Assembly: GCF_001540865.1 (NCBI RefSeq)
Contig: NC_033628.1
Coordinates: forward strand, 5,493,214 to 5,557,213
DNA: 64,000 bases
Origin: Ananas comosus
Lineage: Eukaryota; Streptophyta; Magnoliopsida; Poales; Bromeliaceae
Direction of reading: 5' to 3'
Shown here: positions 33,861 to 46,282 of the stretch, piece by piece
Numbering within the stretch: position 1 is the first letter of the stretch
Layout: every line of letters starts with the position of its first letter
Position numbers and translations under genes: made by a program
The notes under the pieces: generated by a model
The model's input: only the letters and a program-made list of their open reading frames with translations
Told to the model about the DNA's origin: nothing
Databases searched by the model: none

Positions 33861-34478
33861 GTAGGATTGGTGGCCTGTGATCCACCCGTGGAAACCCAGA
33901 TGAGCGGTTTGGCCGACCACTCTATCGGGGAGTTGGCTCGGATTCATGAACGGAGTGTTCGTGTGAGTTCGTTGTAGGAACGAATTCGAGTTGGTCGTGG
34001 CATATGGTATCGAAAGATAAAGTAGTCTCTAGGAGACACTTGGATAATGGATAGCCACGTGAGGTTTAAGGACCAATGCTCTTTTGAGGATTGAAGTTGG
34101 AGATGTGCCAGAGTATGCCATCTCGTAGTAGAGCAAGGATCCGGTTGTGATTGGAGTACTCACGATGGAGCGATGCACCCCTGATATTGCCTCTAAGCAA
34201 TGCCGGTAATTGAATCGGAGTGTGTTCCCTGAAAAGATGATGAATGCAAGGAGGAGTTGTATTAAACTCTTGGATAGCCAAAGTGGTAGAATGCCACTTT
34301 GTGAACACTTGAGTGATTCGAGAAGGCCTACCCGTGTGCATTGTGTAGCGGTGGTGGATCGTTCGGCTAGTTGATGCATTTTGGCAGATCCACACCACGA
34401 GGATGGTGGGTAGTCCTGATCTTGAAGGAAAGTGGTATCCAGTAGAGTGTGGAAGGACGAGTCCTTCGTTTGCTGGTC
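33861..34478 (+). other. Internal region of the gag-only element, right of the solo LTR
   Basis: It continues 30091-31306 after the solo LTR. No coding motif is recognised. It stops abruptly near 34478, where the minus-strand LTR resumes. The expected 3' LTR and target duplication (CAGGC) are absent, so the 3' end of this element was deleted. Confidence 0.45.
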
Positions 34479-34629
34479 AGTGTCAGAACTCTACTCTCAC
34501 ATCGCGCTGAGTCCGTTTTGCATCTATTTCGCGCCAAAACTACTCCGACTTGTCCCGATACTCTCCAGACGTGCCGACAAGCCTCAGATGCTAAAAACAC
34601 ACAGGCCGCTGAACACCAGGGACACTACA
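34479..34629 (-). mobile_element. 3' LTR of the minus-strand Gypsy element, proximal part
   Basis: On the minus strand this begins TGTAGTGTCCC right after the internal region, which ends AATTTTGAGGACGAAACTT and a degenerate polypurine tract GTAGGTGAGGA (34630-34640). It joins 25006-25805 once the plus-strand insertion is removed. Confidence 0.7.
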
Positions 34630-34734
34630 TCCTCACCTACTACAAAAAGTTTCGTCCTCAAAATTTAGAATCATACATCAATCCCGGGCCTCAAATAAAT
34701 AGGGGTAGGACTCCTGCATCATAGCCTCTGGCTC

Positions 34735-36222
34735 TCAAGTCGCCTCACGCTCCTCCTGATTACTCCACTGCACCTTCATATACGTTATGACCCGGTTATG
34801 CAATTCTTTCATCTCACGAGCAAGAATCCGCACCGGTAGCTCCTCGTAAATCAAGTCCTCGCCAAACTCAAGTGGAGTGAAGTCAATCACGCATGAGGAA
34901 TCAAACACATATCTCCTCAATGCCAAGACGTGGAACACATCATGGATACCGGCAAGTCGTGGGGGTAGGGCAATCCTGTATGCCACTGGTCCGACTCGCT
35001 CCAAAATCTCAAAATGGCCAACAAATCGTGGACTGAGCTTTCCATGAACTCCAAATCTGCCAATCCCTCGGGACGGTGAGACTTTCAGGAATACAAGATC
35101 ACCAACCTGAAACTCCAAGTCTCGTCTCCTGGTATCAGCATAGCTTCTCTGTCGACTCTGGGCCGTCTCAAGATGTCGTCGCACAACTCTGACCTTTTCC
35201 TCTGCCTCTAATAGAATCTCAGGCCTCAAAGTCTTCCTTTCACCCATATCACTCTAATGCAGGGGTGGTCGACACTTGCGTCCATACAACGCTTCAAACG
35301 GAGCCATTCGAATGCTCGCTTTATAGCTATTTTTATACGCAAACTCAACCAATCTCAAGTGTCGATGCCACCCTCCTCCGAAATTCAGGACACAAGTTCT
35401 CAACAGGTCCTCTAAAGTCTGAATGATTCGCTCTGACTGACCATCTGTCTGTGAATGAAACGCTGTACTGGAATGGAGCTATGTACCCAAAGCCGTCTGA
35501 AGACTCCTCCAAAAATACGAGACGAACCTCGGGTCTCTATCTGATATAATCGAGGTAGCCACACCATGCAATCTAACAATCTCATCCAAGTACAACTGAG
35601 CGAGTCGCTCTCTGGACCAAGTGGTCTGCACTGGTAAGAAGTGAGCAGACTTGGTCAGTCTGTCCACTATCACCCAAATGGCATCAAATCCACCCAGTGC
35701 TCTTGGTAAACCCACGGCGAAGTCCATGGTGATCTGATCCCATTTCCACTCGGGCACTGACAGACTCTGAAGCTTGCCAGCAGGCACCTGATGCTCGGCC
35801 TTCACCTGTTGGCAAGTCAAACACTGAGCCACAAATCTGCCAATATCCGTCTTCATTCCATTCCACCGGAAGTGTGCCTTCAAATCCTTATACATCTTGG
35901 TTCCACCAGGATGAACCGTATAAGGCGAATAATGGGCCTCTCTCAAAATCTCCTCTCGAATATCAGAATCCATAGGCATACACAGTCGGTCCCTGTACTG
36001 CAGTACTCCCGAACTATCCACAGTAAAGGCCTCCGCCTGTCCTATCTCTAATTGCTCTCGAATCCTCAACAATTGAGGGTCTCCACTCTGTTTCTCCCTG
36101 ATCCTGTCCAACAAAGTGGGTTGCAAGACCATAGACATCAGTCTCGCAGTAGACCCAGGGGACACTACCTCGAGCCTCAACCGCTGCAACTCCAGTCTCT
36201 GCTGAGTGATCAACATGCTCAA
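34735..36222 (-). pseudogene. Gypsy integrase with C-terminal chromodomain-like end
   Basis: Integrase inserts the cDNA copy into the genome. The HHCC zinc domain ([11 protein letters not shown]…[11 protein letters not shown]) and the catalytic core ([29 protein letters not shown]) occupy 35479-35960. The core is broken at about 35478 (stop) and by frame changes before 35247. The C-terminal half resumes as RRDLEFQVGDLVFLKVSP, KLSPRFVGHFEILERVGPVA and ends VQWSNQEEREATWE, the short chromodomain-like tail of plant chromoviruses. This points to a Tekay/Del-type lineage. Inactive. Confidence 0.85.
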
Positions 36223-36225
36223 ACT

Positions 36226-36594
36226 CTACACTGCCTTCCTGCTAAACGCATTCGCCTCCACATTCGCCTTGCCGGGATGATACTGAATGCTGATATCATA
36301 ATCTTTCAATAACTCCAACCACCGGCATTGCCTCAGATTCAAATCCTTTTGGGTGAATAGATACTTGAGACTTTTATGATCTGTAAAAATCTCACAGTGC
36401 TCACCATATAAATAATGCCGCCATAACTTCAGAGCAAACACCACAGCGGCAAGCTCTAAGTCATACATAGGGTAATTCTTCTCGTAATTCTTTAGTTGCC
36501 GGAAAGTATAAGCAATTACCCTACCATGCTGCATCAGAACATAACCCAAACCGCTGTGCGATGCATCACTGTTGATCACAAATCCTTTCCCCAA
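36226..36594 (-). pseudogene. Gypsy RNase H
   Basis: The domain that degrades the RNA strand of the hybrid reads [50 protein letters not shown] and [14 protein letters not shown]. The catalytic Asp and Glu residues remain, but the last motif has ANAFSR in place of ADALSR. It is joined to the RT by a one-base frameshift in the 36576-36594 overlap and ends in an in-frame stop at 36223-36225. Confidence 0.85.
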
Positions 36595-37691
36595 ACTGGT
36601 AGGGCAAGGATAGGAGCTGATATCAATCTCTGTCTCAACTCATCGAAGCTCCTCTGACACTCCTCACTCCAAACGAACTTAATTCCTTTCCGAGTCAATC
36701 GAGTGAGGGGTGTGGAAAGCTTCGCAAAGCCTTCAACAAATCGACGGTAATACCTAGCCAGTCCAAGAAAACTCCTCACCTCGGTAATCGTCGTCGGTCT
36801 GGGCCAATCCTGAATAGCATCAATCTTCTTCGGGTCAACTGCTACTCCGGCTGCAGAAATCACATGGCGCAAGAAACAAACCTTCCGAAACCAAAACTCG
36901 CACTTCTTCAACTTAGCATACAACTTCTTTTCCCTCAGAAGCTGTAATACTATCCGCAAGTGCTCCTCGTGCTCAACATCACTCCGGGAGTAAATCAGAA
37001 TATCGTCAATGAACACAACCACAAATCTATCCAAGAATGGCTTAAACACTATGTTCATCAAATCCATAAATGCGATAGGGGCATTAGTCAATCCGAAAGG
37101 CATCACCGTAAACTCATAATGCCCGTACCGAGTCCGGAAAGTCGTCTTGGGTACATCCTCGGCCCTCACCCTCAACTGGTGGTAACCTGACTAGAGATCT
37201 ATCTTCGAAAAGACACAAGATCCTTCCAGCTGATCAAACAGATTGTCGATGCCCAGCAAAGGATACTTGTTCTTGATGGTCACTTTATTTAATTCCTGGT
37301 AATCCACACACAGTCTAAGTAAACCATCATTCTTCTTCATGAACAACACCGGCGCTCCCCAAGGTGATACACTAGGTCTCACATACCCCTTATCTATCAA
37401 ATCCTGAAGCTACGCCTTTAGCTCTCTCAGCTCTGCCCGTGCCATTTGGTAGGGTGCCTTCGAGATTGGCGCAGTTCCAGGAACTACGTCAATCACAAAC
37501 TCAATCTCTGTATCCGGCGGCATAGTCGTCAGCTCCGGTGGAAAGACATCCAAAAACTCGTGAACTATGGGGATATCCTCGAGTCCCGGCGCCGCCGTAG
37601 GCACCTCTACTACCGTCACCAAGAAAGCGATGCATCCCCTACTCATCAGCTGTCTAGCCCTCGCCGACGAGATCCAAGTAGCAAACAGCAT
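36576..37691 (-). pseudogene. Gypsy reverse transcriptase
   Basis: The RT reads PDTEIEFVIDVVPGTAPIS, MARAELRELK, a TAG at 37407-37409 where Gln is expected, [33 protein letters not shown], another TAG at 37188-37190 in DL*SGYHQL, then [26 protein letters not shown] (catalytic FIDD), [12 protein letters not shown] and [19 protein letters not shown]. The order and spacing are those of plant Ty3/Gypsy pol. It is full length apart from stops. Confidence 0.88.
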
Positions 37692-37856
37692 ACTCCTGCA
37701 GCCTTTATACGTGAACTCCTCCTAGCCTGGCTCGCCGAACATCACTGTTCTAGCACCACAGTCGATCGTTGCATAATACCGTGCCAGCCAATCCATGCCA
37801 AGCACTACATCGAAGTCCTACAACTGCCCTAAGACCAACAGGTCTATAGGAATAAT

Positions 37857-38153
37857 TCAAGAGCCCAACTGCACTGGACAAGACCAACAGCACTCTACCA
37901 CCTGCAAAACATGGTCGAAAACGTGCACTTCTCGTGCATACAACAGCGGCCCTATCTCTAAACTATGCAAGGATGCAAATGCTCGGCTAACAAAAGAATA
38001 TGATGCACTGGTATCAAATAAAGCACGAGCTCTACTACCAGAAATCAAAATGATACCTGCCATCACACGGTCTGCTGCTGTAGAGTCCTCAACCTGGGCT
38101 GCATACACCGTGCTACTCGATGCCTGCTGTCGTCGCTCACTCTGGCGCGGCAC
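37857..38153 (-). pseudogene. Gypsy aspartic protease
   Basis: The active-site block is ALFDTSASYSFVS; the canonical D-T/S-G-A has become DTSA, which would abolish activity. It sits between gag and RT in the gag frame, as expected. The protease matures the polyprotein. Confidence 0.7.
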
Positions 38154-38261
38154 TGAAGCCAGATTAGCCTAGCTATAGCTCGGTGGTGCTCCATAAGTCT
38201 GCTGAGGTACCGGCGGGGCCGACGCCGTCGAAGATACTGGTGATGCTGCTAGAGGACAAGC

Positions 38262-38880
38262 CGCCCGCAGATGCCCTAACTGTCCACAATCGAAACACCG
38301 GCCCTCTCTGCTCACAAGACCGAGGCCAGTGCGGTCCCCTACAAATCACACACTACGGAGTCCCTTGCTACTATCTCTGCTGACAAGGTCCCCGAGACCG
38401 CTATCACCCCAAAGACCCACGACCCTGAGAGAGTGATCGTGGCGGCCTCGGCGAACGCCTGCTACTAGTCTGTCCTCCGTCATATAGACCTGGGCATTTC
38501 CTATCTTGACTCTGCCCCGGCACCGTCGCCCACTCATGGACTGATACCGATCCTCTCTCCACCTAGAGTGCCTGCTCGATCGACGCATCCAAGGTCTTCA
38601 ACCTCTGTGCCTGTACAACACGAAGATCTCTGGCCTCAATCCCCTCTCATATAGATAGACCTTGTAGGCTTCATCCCTTGCTACGAATGGCACACAGTTC
38701 AGAAGCCTGATGAACTCACGAGTATACTCCTGAACTGATCGCTCCCCCTGCTGTAGCTTCTTCAGATCTTCCTTAAGTTTTTGCTTCACCTGTTTGGGAA
38801 ATAAGCCTCGTACTGCATTCCACAAAATTCGTCTCGCCTCATCTGTAGTGCGACCAAACCTCTAGTCTGTCTCATCCTCC
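38262..38880 (-). pseudogene. Gypsy gag with CCHC knuckle, 5' truncated
   Basis: LFPKQVKQKLKEDLKKLQQG, ERSVQEYTREFIRLLNCVPF and a zinc knuckle CFDCGQLGHLRAAC (38262-38303) define gag. Stops break it near 38595. The N-terminus, leader, primer site and 5' LTR are missing: tandem-array sequence begins at about 38890-38901. Confidence 0.78.
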
Positions 38881-38900
38881 TCCACCAGGCAAGATGAATG

Positions 38901-38929
38901 TAAAAAATCGATATAGTAGGCAAGATGAA
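38901..38929 (+). repeat. Left remnant of the 1.34-kb tandem array
   Basis: TAAAAAATCGATATAGTAGG plus CAAGATGAA equals the sequence just before the anchor in every array unit (e.g. 48777-48804). It is cut on the left by the truncated Gypsy and on the right by the solo LTR at 38930. A 16-bp phrase AGGCAAGATGAATGTAA occurs at 38887 and again at 38918. Confidence 0.75.
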
Positions 38930-39579
38930 TGTAAGGTACCGGACTTCTAAAAATTATGAAGTTACGGTGTACGTTTGGTTGGAAAGCCATTAGAATGATT
39001 CCGGTGAAGTTCAGAAGCATTCGGGTGTTTCGGTGCGCGCCAGGCGCGAAAACGGAACCCGAAAAGCTATGTTGGATCGTGAACTAAATCCAGCATCAGC
39101 GTGGATAAAAAGATGATGTAAATACGCTCGGAAAAATGTTTGGAGAGTCTCGGTTCGATTTGAAATGAATCGGAGACCAAATGAGCGAAAACAAGCGAAA
39201 ACGGACGAAAACTGAAATTTGGCTAAGTCTGGGCTGGAGGACCTACGGGGTCCGATCCCTCAGCCAAGGACCGGTCCCCCAGGTCCGGTCCCTCATGTAA
39301 GGACCGGTCCCCGTAGCCCGAAAATGCCCACTTTGGGGCTGTGCATAACTTGCATTGTTGAGGGTGTTTTATGCAATTTTACACTTATGAGAGTGTATAG
39401 AGAGGTGTGAGGAGTTGTTTTCTTCTCTCCTTCACATTTGGAACCCTAAAACACAAGCTCTCTCTCTCTCTAAACTCTCTTCTCTCTTTCTCTACAAGGG
39501 TGGATCTAGGAGAGGGATTGGTGGAGGTTGAGGCAAAGAGAAGACTCATCATCATCTTCTTCTTCTTCTTTACCTTGGA

Positions 39580-42500
39580 TGTCACGTCCCGAGACTGCCA
39601 ATTTGGTCGGGTCGGGCCCGCACACAGACGCCAAACGAACAGAACCTCCACTGTTCGCCTAAGGCTCAACAACAACAACTAAACATATATAATGAAATGC
39701 CCAGGTAAATTCCCAATATACATGGCTTACACGAAGGTAAGCAACATCAGCAAGTGAAAGTAAACTAACTAAACCATTCATACATTGTAACTTGATTACT
39801 TTAAATCAAATACAAAGGTTACATGTTATACATTCATACATTTACATTGCCACCTCTCAGATGAATAATTTACATTTGTTTTCATCAACTATAAACAGAT
39901 GAAATATACAAGGTACAACTATACTCAATGGATGTCCACTATCTATGGAACGCTGTCCATACCACGGTCCTCGATCACCCCGCACGAGCTAGAACCTGCA
40001 TGGTTAGTGGGGTGAGAACTACTGAAAGCTCCCAGTGGGTTCGGCTGCCGACCTCGCCAACTTACCCATTAAGTCTATTCATATGTAGGCAAGAAAAGTA
40101 AATAGATAGTAACTAGCTATAACATGTAATTACTACAATGCCTGTACAAAGCTGAAAGAAACTGTAGATAACATATGAAATTTATGCATGCATGCTATGA
40201 ATAATCAATACCCAATCCATCTGGTTAACCATTTGGTTAACTATAACTCACCAACGCAATCCCTAAGTATCGGGCTCTAAGCTGCCTCCCAACGGGATCG
40301 TCTACTGGAAAGGCTTACACGATCAACCCAGTTAATGACACACTCCGAAGTGCACTGCTTGGGGGGAGCGACCACCACCAAGCCAAAACTAAATAGGTGA
40401 GTATGATCCAATCCTCCCTTAGAGGATTCAATAACTGACGATGCCACAATTTAATTTCTAACTAGCTCTTTATGCTAGTTTTACAGTTCCAATATTGATG
40501 CTAACCAATGCTTCTAGTCATAATGTCACCAAGTTTACTATTGTTATAGTCCACAATAAAATTCACACATTCATAGGGTTTTAGGTCCACACTCTATGGC
40601 TCACATGTTCTTAACACTGGATTTGCCCAATCCTTCATTTCATAAACAGATAATGCCATTTACGCTATAATGCATGAATATTATTTTACTCCTATACAGA
40701 TATGCTCAAGAAGGCAACATAGACATAAAGAGGGATTCGATGACTTCGGATAGCACCATCCACCTGTAGGGATGCCAAAAACTGGAATTAACGTCTCGAA
40801 CTGTATAAGCACTAGCCCCCGCGACTCAATGCGAGTAAAGCTAGAACGACGTCTATCGTAATTAGTGTGCCGTAAATCCGTCGAAATATCAATTCGAACT
40901 TTCGAGCATGTCTAACCTTCATTCATAGAGGAATAAAAGGGATTAAACTGAAGCCATACTTCTATTTCACAAACTTTGCATTTCAACTTCAACTTATATG
41001 TATAATATCAATATACACTACCTATAGTTAATTCTATAGGTTTCATAGCAAGAAGAGACTCTAGTAATCCTCTAATTCCATTTCTTTACAGCCACTACTT
41101 ACATTCCAATTCAGAATTCCAAACTAACTTAACTCAGTTTTCCCTCTTAACATTATGCCATATACATCTTATATGTATATACATACATACATACTATACA
41201 TAGTGTAAGCTAGTTTTATAGAGTTCCAATTAGGAGTTATCAATGCAGTTTTGCATTTCCATTAGCTTGAATACCCATAGGACTCCTAATTAGCATCTTC
41301 TATAACAATTAACTGAACCTCAATCAAGACTTAATCAGAATTACCTCAATTCATTGCTCAATTGGCCTGTGTTCAGCTCCAACAGCAAAAAGTTCCATCA
41401 CAGCAGAAATTTCAGCACTTCAAATCTTCTTCACAGCCCCATGCAGGTTAAAGTAAGTAATTTTAATACTTACAACTACTTTACAGCAAAGAACCTCCTT
41501 AACCAGAGATTAACATCCCTCTAATTCAAATATTAAAGCTATTCTAATCCAAATTGCTTTCCTACTAAGGTACATAACTGAATCTCAATCACAATTGGAT
41601 CAAGCCTACCTTAATTTGATGCTCAACCAAGTTATTCTCAGCTTTATCAACCTTCCTTTCAACTCAACTTGCCAACTCTACACTTTCATCTTCACCAGCT
41701 GCCTCTCACAATTCCTAATTTCGAAGCTCCACTGGTCCCCTTGAAATTCGGGCGCCCAGATCCACAAAGGCAGCCCCTTCAACACTTCTACTTGAATTTC
41801 TGGATACATATACATCAATTAAACCATTTAGAGGCTTCGTTTATGCAATTACCATGATCCCAGCTAAGAAGCCAGCCATCTACCTCAGTTTCCAAGTTTC
41901 CCTCAGCTGAAACTTCAACTTGGCAGCTCTACCAGACCACAACACTAAGTCTGCCCGCCACTTCACCAAATTTCAAGTCCTGACAGCCAAGAACTCTTCA
42001 TCTAAGATAATTAACTCAACTTTAATCAGATATTGAATCAATTTACCTTAATTTAGAGTTCTACCAGGTTGCTTTCAGCACCAATAGCATCATCTTCCTG
42101 CTCGGCAGCTCCAACACTCCCAAACTCCCAAAGCTGTCAACTTTCTCCACCAACCACACTCAAGGGTTTAGAGAGATAAAGAGAAGGAAAGAGATAAGAA
42201 CCAGGGAGGGAAAGAAGTGTCCTGGTACGTGGACAACTTCAGGGGACCAGGTTGTAAGTGATAAGAATGAATAATTACAATTTAACCCCTTAAAACCCAG
42301 AAAGCGCATTGCAGTCCAGTTATTACACTTTAGTCCCTGCAGTTTGCACTTGGCAGCAGCTGTTTCAGCAGCAATTTCAGCAGCAATTACTCCTAAATCC
42401 TCCACAAAAATAAAAATTACTGTTTACAATTTGGTCCCTGCAGTTTACTGCACTTGACAGCAGCTGAAATTGCTGTTACAAATAGGTCCCTGCAGCTTTA

Positions 42501-43035
42501 CAAAACAGTCCCTGCAGCTTTAGTACAAAATTTGCACTAGCAGCAGCCTGGTAGTAGCAGTTGCAGCCCCTTTTGCGCATCCAGTTCACCCCGAGTCCAT
42601 CTAAATACTTCCAAAACATGCTAATAAACCTCCACAAGCTACTAATTAAGCTCGGGAACAAACCAATTTTATTTTTGCATTATCTTGATCAAGATTAGCA
42701 ATGTAATAGGAAACTCGACATATTACAATTCCGAACATCTCTAAATACCTTCGAAACTCATGATTAACTATCCCCAAGCCTCCAATTTAACTCGAGAATA
42801 CCACAATTTACATTATTGCTTCTCTTTGAGCAATTGAATCAAAGTTAACCTCATCCTCCGAAAATTCTCATTCAAATTCATTTCGCGCACAATTTGCGCC
42901 AAAACACTCAATTACCGCCAGAGTTCATTCCCACACGTCCAGAAACACTCTGGAATGATGCACATCGAATTCAAACTTTACTTTGATCTTCCAGATGAAA
43001 GTTAGCATCGCAACTCAAATTTTCAGTTTATTATA
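39580..43035 (-). mobile_element. Reversed solo LTR, about 3.46 kb
   Basis: It begins TGTCACGTCCCGAGACTGCC and ends TTTATTATA (a decayed TTACA). The flanking 5-mers are TTGGA (39575-39579) and TAGGA (43036-43040), one mismatch apart. The phrase CCAATTTGGTCGG near its start matches 60361-60375 in the other reversed LTR. A run of TCCCTGCAG phrases lies at 42335-42522. No gene. Confidence 0.75.
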
Positions 43036-43984
43036 TAGGAGCAAGCTTTGAGGTAAGCTCTTTGCTCATCAATGGTAGATTTGTAGGGTTTGGTTTAAAT
43101 ACCCTATAAATGGATTTAGATGAATCCTAGGATGCTAGATAGATGTTAATTGCTTAAATCTAGAGTCCAAATGGTGGATTTTTGCAATAGTAAGCATCTA
43201 GGGTTCATAATGGGGGTTTTACTATATATTGGGGTTTGATCTCAATTAACCCTATAGAAACCTAATTGCTAGGTACACGAACACGTTGGCGAAGTCAGTT
43301 CGGAGATTCATCGAGCCTACGCGAAGTTACGGGAAAAACGGACTGTTAGAGCTTCGTTTCCGCCTGGAAGGCCGATGTGACGTCCAAAAATCGCGAGAGC
43401 GGATCCGGAGCACCGTGGCGGCTAGTTGTAGACCTTAAATCTCCGGATTGCAGATTGGTGATCGTTCGGTGGCCGAGTGCGAGTTCGAGCCGAACTGGGC
43501 GGCGGGTGCCGCGGGCTGCCGATTGTAAGTGACTACAAGCAATCGGAACGCGATAACAGGTGGGTTGTGCTTACCGAAGCGACTAGGTCGCCTGCATGTC
43601 AAAGTGGACTATGAGTTCTTGTTGACGCATATGTATAGGCATTATGGCATTGTAGGGCATGCTAGAGCAAATAAATAGACTGTATGCTAGCGGATAATTG
43701 CATGTGGATGCATTGAGAATACACGCTAGTGCATAGATTCATGTTGACATGTACTAGAGCATGCTAGAGCATATAAATGAATGTTAACATATTGTTAATT
43801 ATATGAGTTTATAAGGCATGTGAACAATGTGAGCATATTGCTAGATGATAATGCATAGTGACATAATGAGAAAATGCGAAATATAATATGCATGTGGATA
43901 ACGTTGGCATCATAGAATATATATATGCTAGATTATGTGAATAGACATGTGGCATTTAAACCTAGTGTTGTGAACCTAGGTCAG

Positions 43985-44600
43985 AGATGTGTGTCATTTA
44001 ACCTAGGGTCGTGAACCTAGGATAGATCGAGTGGCATTGAATCTAGTGTCATTAACATAGGTCGGATATGAACCTAGCGTCGTGAGCCTAGGAGGGATGA
44101 GAATGACATAGAACCTAGTGTTATATAATATAGGTTGAGAATGAACCTAGAGTCAGTTAGATCTAGGTGAGTGGCATTAACCTAGTTTAAAGAACATATG
44201 TTGTGGATTGAACCTAGAGTTGAGTAAACCTAGGTTATGTGATAGAGGCATTGAACCTAGAGTCAATTGGACCTAGGGTGGAAAGTGCATTGGACGTAGA
44301 TAGGTCGATGTTATAGGATTTGAGACTACCCTAGAGACTTGGAAAGTGGATTCCGGAATCCCAGGATTTGTAAACTCGATAGTTCTAGAGCAGTGGGTTG
44401 AGTGTGGCATGTTCCTCTTCCACTAGACGAACTTCGAGGTTGAGCTTGTGGAAGATTCTTGGCCGCGGGTTGAGTGTGGCATGTTCTCCTCCCACCGGAA
44501 GAATCTTGGATCGCTAGGGTTGAGTGTGGCAGGTTCCCCTCCCTATCGGGGGTCTAGAGCCGCGGGTTGAGTGTGGCATGTTCCCCTCCCGTCGGGAAGA
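43985..44600 (+). repeat. Minisatellites in the solo LTR
   Basis: Degenerate 40-45 bp units built on GAACCTAG(A/G)GTC…CCTAGG occupy 43985-44290. Four ~65-bp units built on GGGTTGAGTGTGGCATGTTC lie at 44397-44600. Confidence 0.75.
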
Positions 44601-46207
44601 TCCTTGACCACAGGTGTACGCAGCTCTGGGCTGGCGACCCGTTGGGCGACGTGTTTGTGGATTAAAGGCTGAGGTGTAAGTGAGGGTTCCTTCACCTCGA
44701 GCCGGACAGAGCGCTGGTTATCTGCAGTTGATTGACTCGAGGTCGAGTCGGGTGGCTAGCTTGAATAAGGTAGATGGAACCTTAAGGGCTAAGGGTACAT
44801 AGCATGAGCTAAGGTAATAGAAACCTTAGAAGCTAGTTGGATGTGAGCTAGATAGCGACATAGAAGTAGAATCAGCAGATCTACTTATGATAGTTGCATT
44901 CTTGCATAATTTGCATGTAGCATGGCATTATTATATTTGTGAGGCAAAGCATGGTATTGTTAGTTGCATAATCTAGATATATATCTATTTATTTATTAAA
45001 CTAACCTGTTGTTGCCTCCTTTGGACCTGTTGGTCGAGCTTTTCCCTTGGGTGGTCGTACTCACTGGGAACCATGGAGTTGGTTCTCACCCCACGTTGCT
45101 TTGGGGTGTTACAGGTTCGCATGTGAGCGACGCGGCGGCACGAGGCAAGGGCGTAGCTTCGGAGATAGCGCCCTACCCGAGAGACCAGAGATAGCAGTAC
45201 CCCGAGTCGGCATATCCTAGGGGTATAGAGATGAAAGGAACAAATATATCAATTTTGTAATAGGTAAAAGTTGTAATAACTTAGATTGCATTTTGGAAGA
45301 AAAATGTAATATGTAATCGTGATGTATAGAGCATGTGTATAAATGCTTGTAACAGCTAGTTGGTTTATGTTTTGATACTTCCTTATGCAATCTGTATGTG
45401 GATTATCGTTCATGGTTGGAACTTCTTGTATTGTATTGATTGCGACGCCTAGGATGTACAGAAGAAACTTTGTCTGTTCGGCGATCTGTCGGCGTACCGA
45501 ACCCGACCAAATAGGCGGGGCGCGGGGCGTGACAATGAATCTACAGGGGAATACCCAAATTTCTTAACATTCAGATTTTGGGGTAAAACCATCAGATGAT
45601 GGTTTTGATCTGAGGCATGAATGGATTATATAAGCAAAACTATAGCAGCGAGGAGGAATGTAACAATAAGGAGGGTTGAGGAATCGGCCAGGGTAGAGAA
45701 ATTAGCGACAGATAGATTTGATGAGACACGATTCCATCTGAAACGACGATTGATCTGATGAGACATGATCTCATCTGAAATGGAAATAGGGAAGGGATAC
45801 TGCGGCGGAGAGAGGAGAGAAAATGACCTACCGTACGAAACAAAAAGAGAGTGGGAACGACACAGCCGAGATAGGAGAAGGAACACTCCAACGACAGGAG
45901 AAGAAGGAATGACGTGTGGAGGGCGAGGGGAGAGGAAATGCTCTCTTCCGTACAAAAAATCAGAATAGAGAGTGTAACGGTTTGATGGAGATGTTATGGG
46001 GCTAGGATGATAGTAGCCCACTTCGGTTGAGTGCTTTTAGATTTGTAGCCTATGGATGGAGGTGTTATAGGGCTAGGATGATAGTTGCCCACTTGGGCTG
46101 AGTGGTGGCAGATGAAATAGTATTTGATTCAAAGGCTACTAATAGTCAGAAGGGGTAGATCTAAGGGCTAGAAATCTAAAAGCACCAATAGATTGATAAT
46201 TTTAGAT

Positions 46208-46221
46208 GTATTATAGCTCAA

Positions 46222-46281
<60 letters not shown>

Positions 46282-46282
46282 C
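46208..46282. repeat. CT/TA microsatellite of unit 1
   Basis: (CT)n followed by (TA)n just before TCCTTGGAATTTCCACATCG. Counterparts of different length are at 48134-48174, 49488-49558, 57457-57499, 58740-58802 and 60113-60157. Confidence 0.85.

Larger units (their letters stand above)
38930..45534 (+). mobile_element. Solo LTR (about 3.14 kb) split by a reversed solo LTR
   Basis: TGTAAGGTACCGGACTTC…GGGGCGTGACA, with target duplication ATGAA at 38925-38929 and 45535-45539 inside an array unit. It is interrupted at 39580-43035. The left part carries GGACCGGTCC motifs (39262-39311) and a CT-rich leader. The right part carries two minisatellites (44000-44290 with AACCTAG units, 44395-44600 with GGGTTGAGTGTGGCATGTTC units). 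No gene. Confidence 0.9.

Noticed and set aside
37795..38172. Plus-strand 125-residue ORF
   Set aside because: It is antisense to the Gypsy protease/gag frame, which has recognisable motifs.
45626..46021. Hydrophobic 131-residue minus-strand ORF recurring in several array units
   Set aside because: The equivalent reading frames in other units (47101-47424, 48857-49207, 58200-58559, 59485-59916) are frame-shifted and of different length, so the protein sequence is not conserved.
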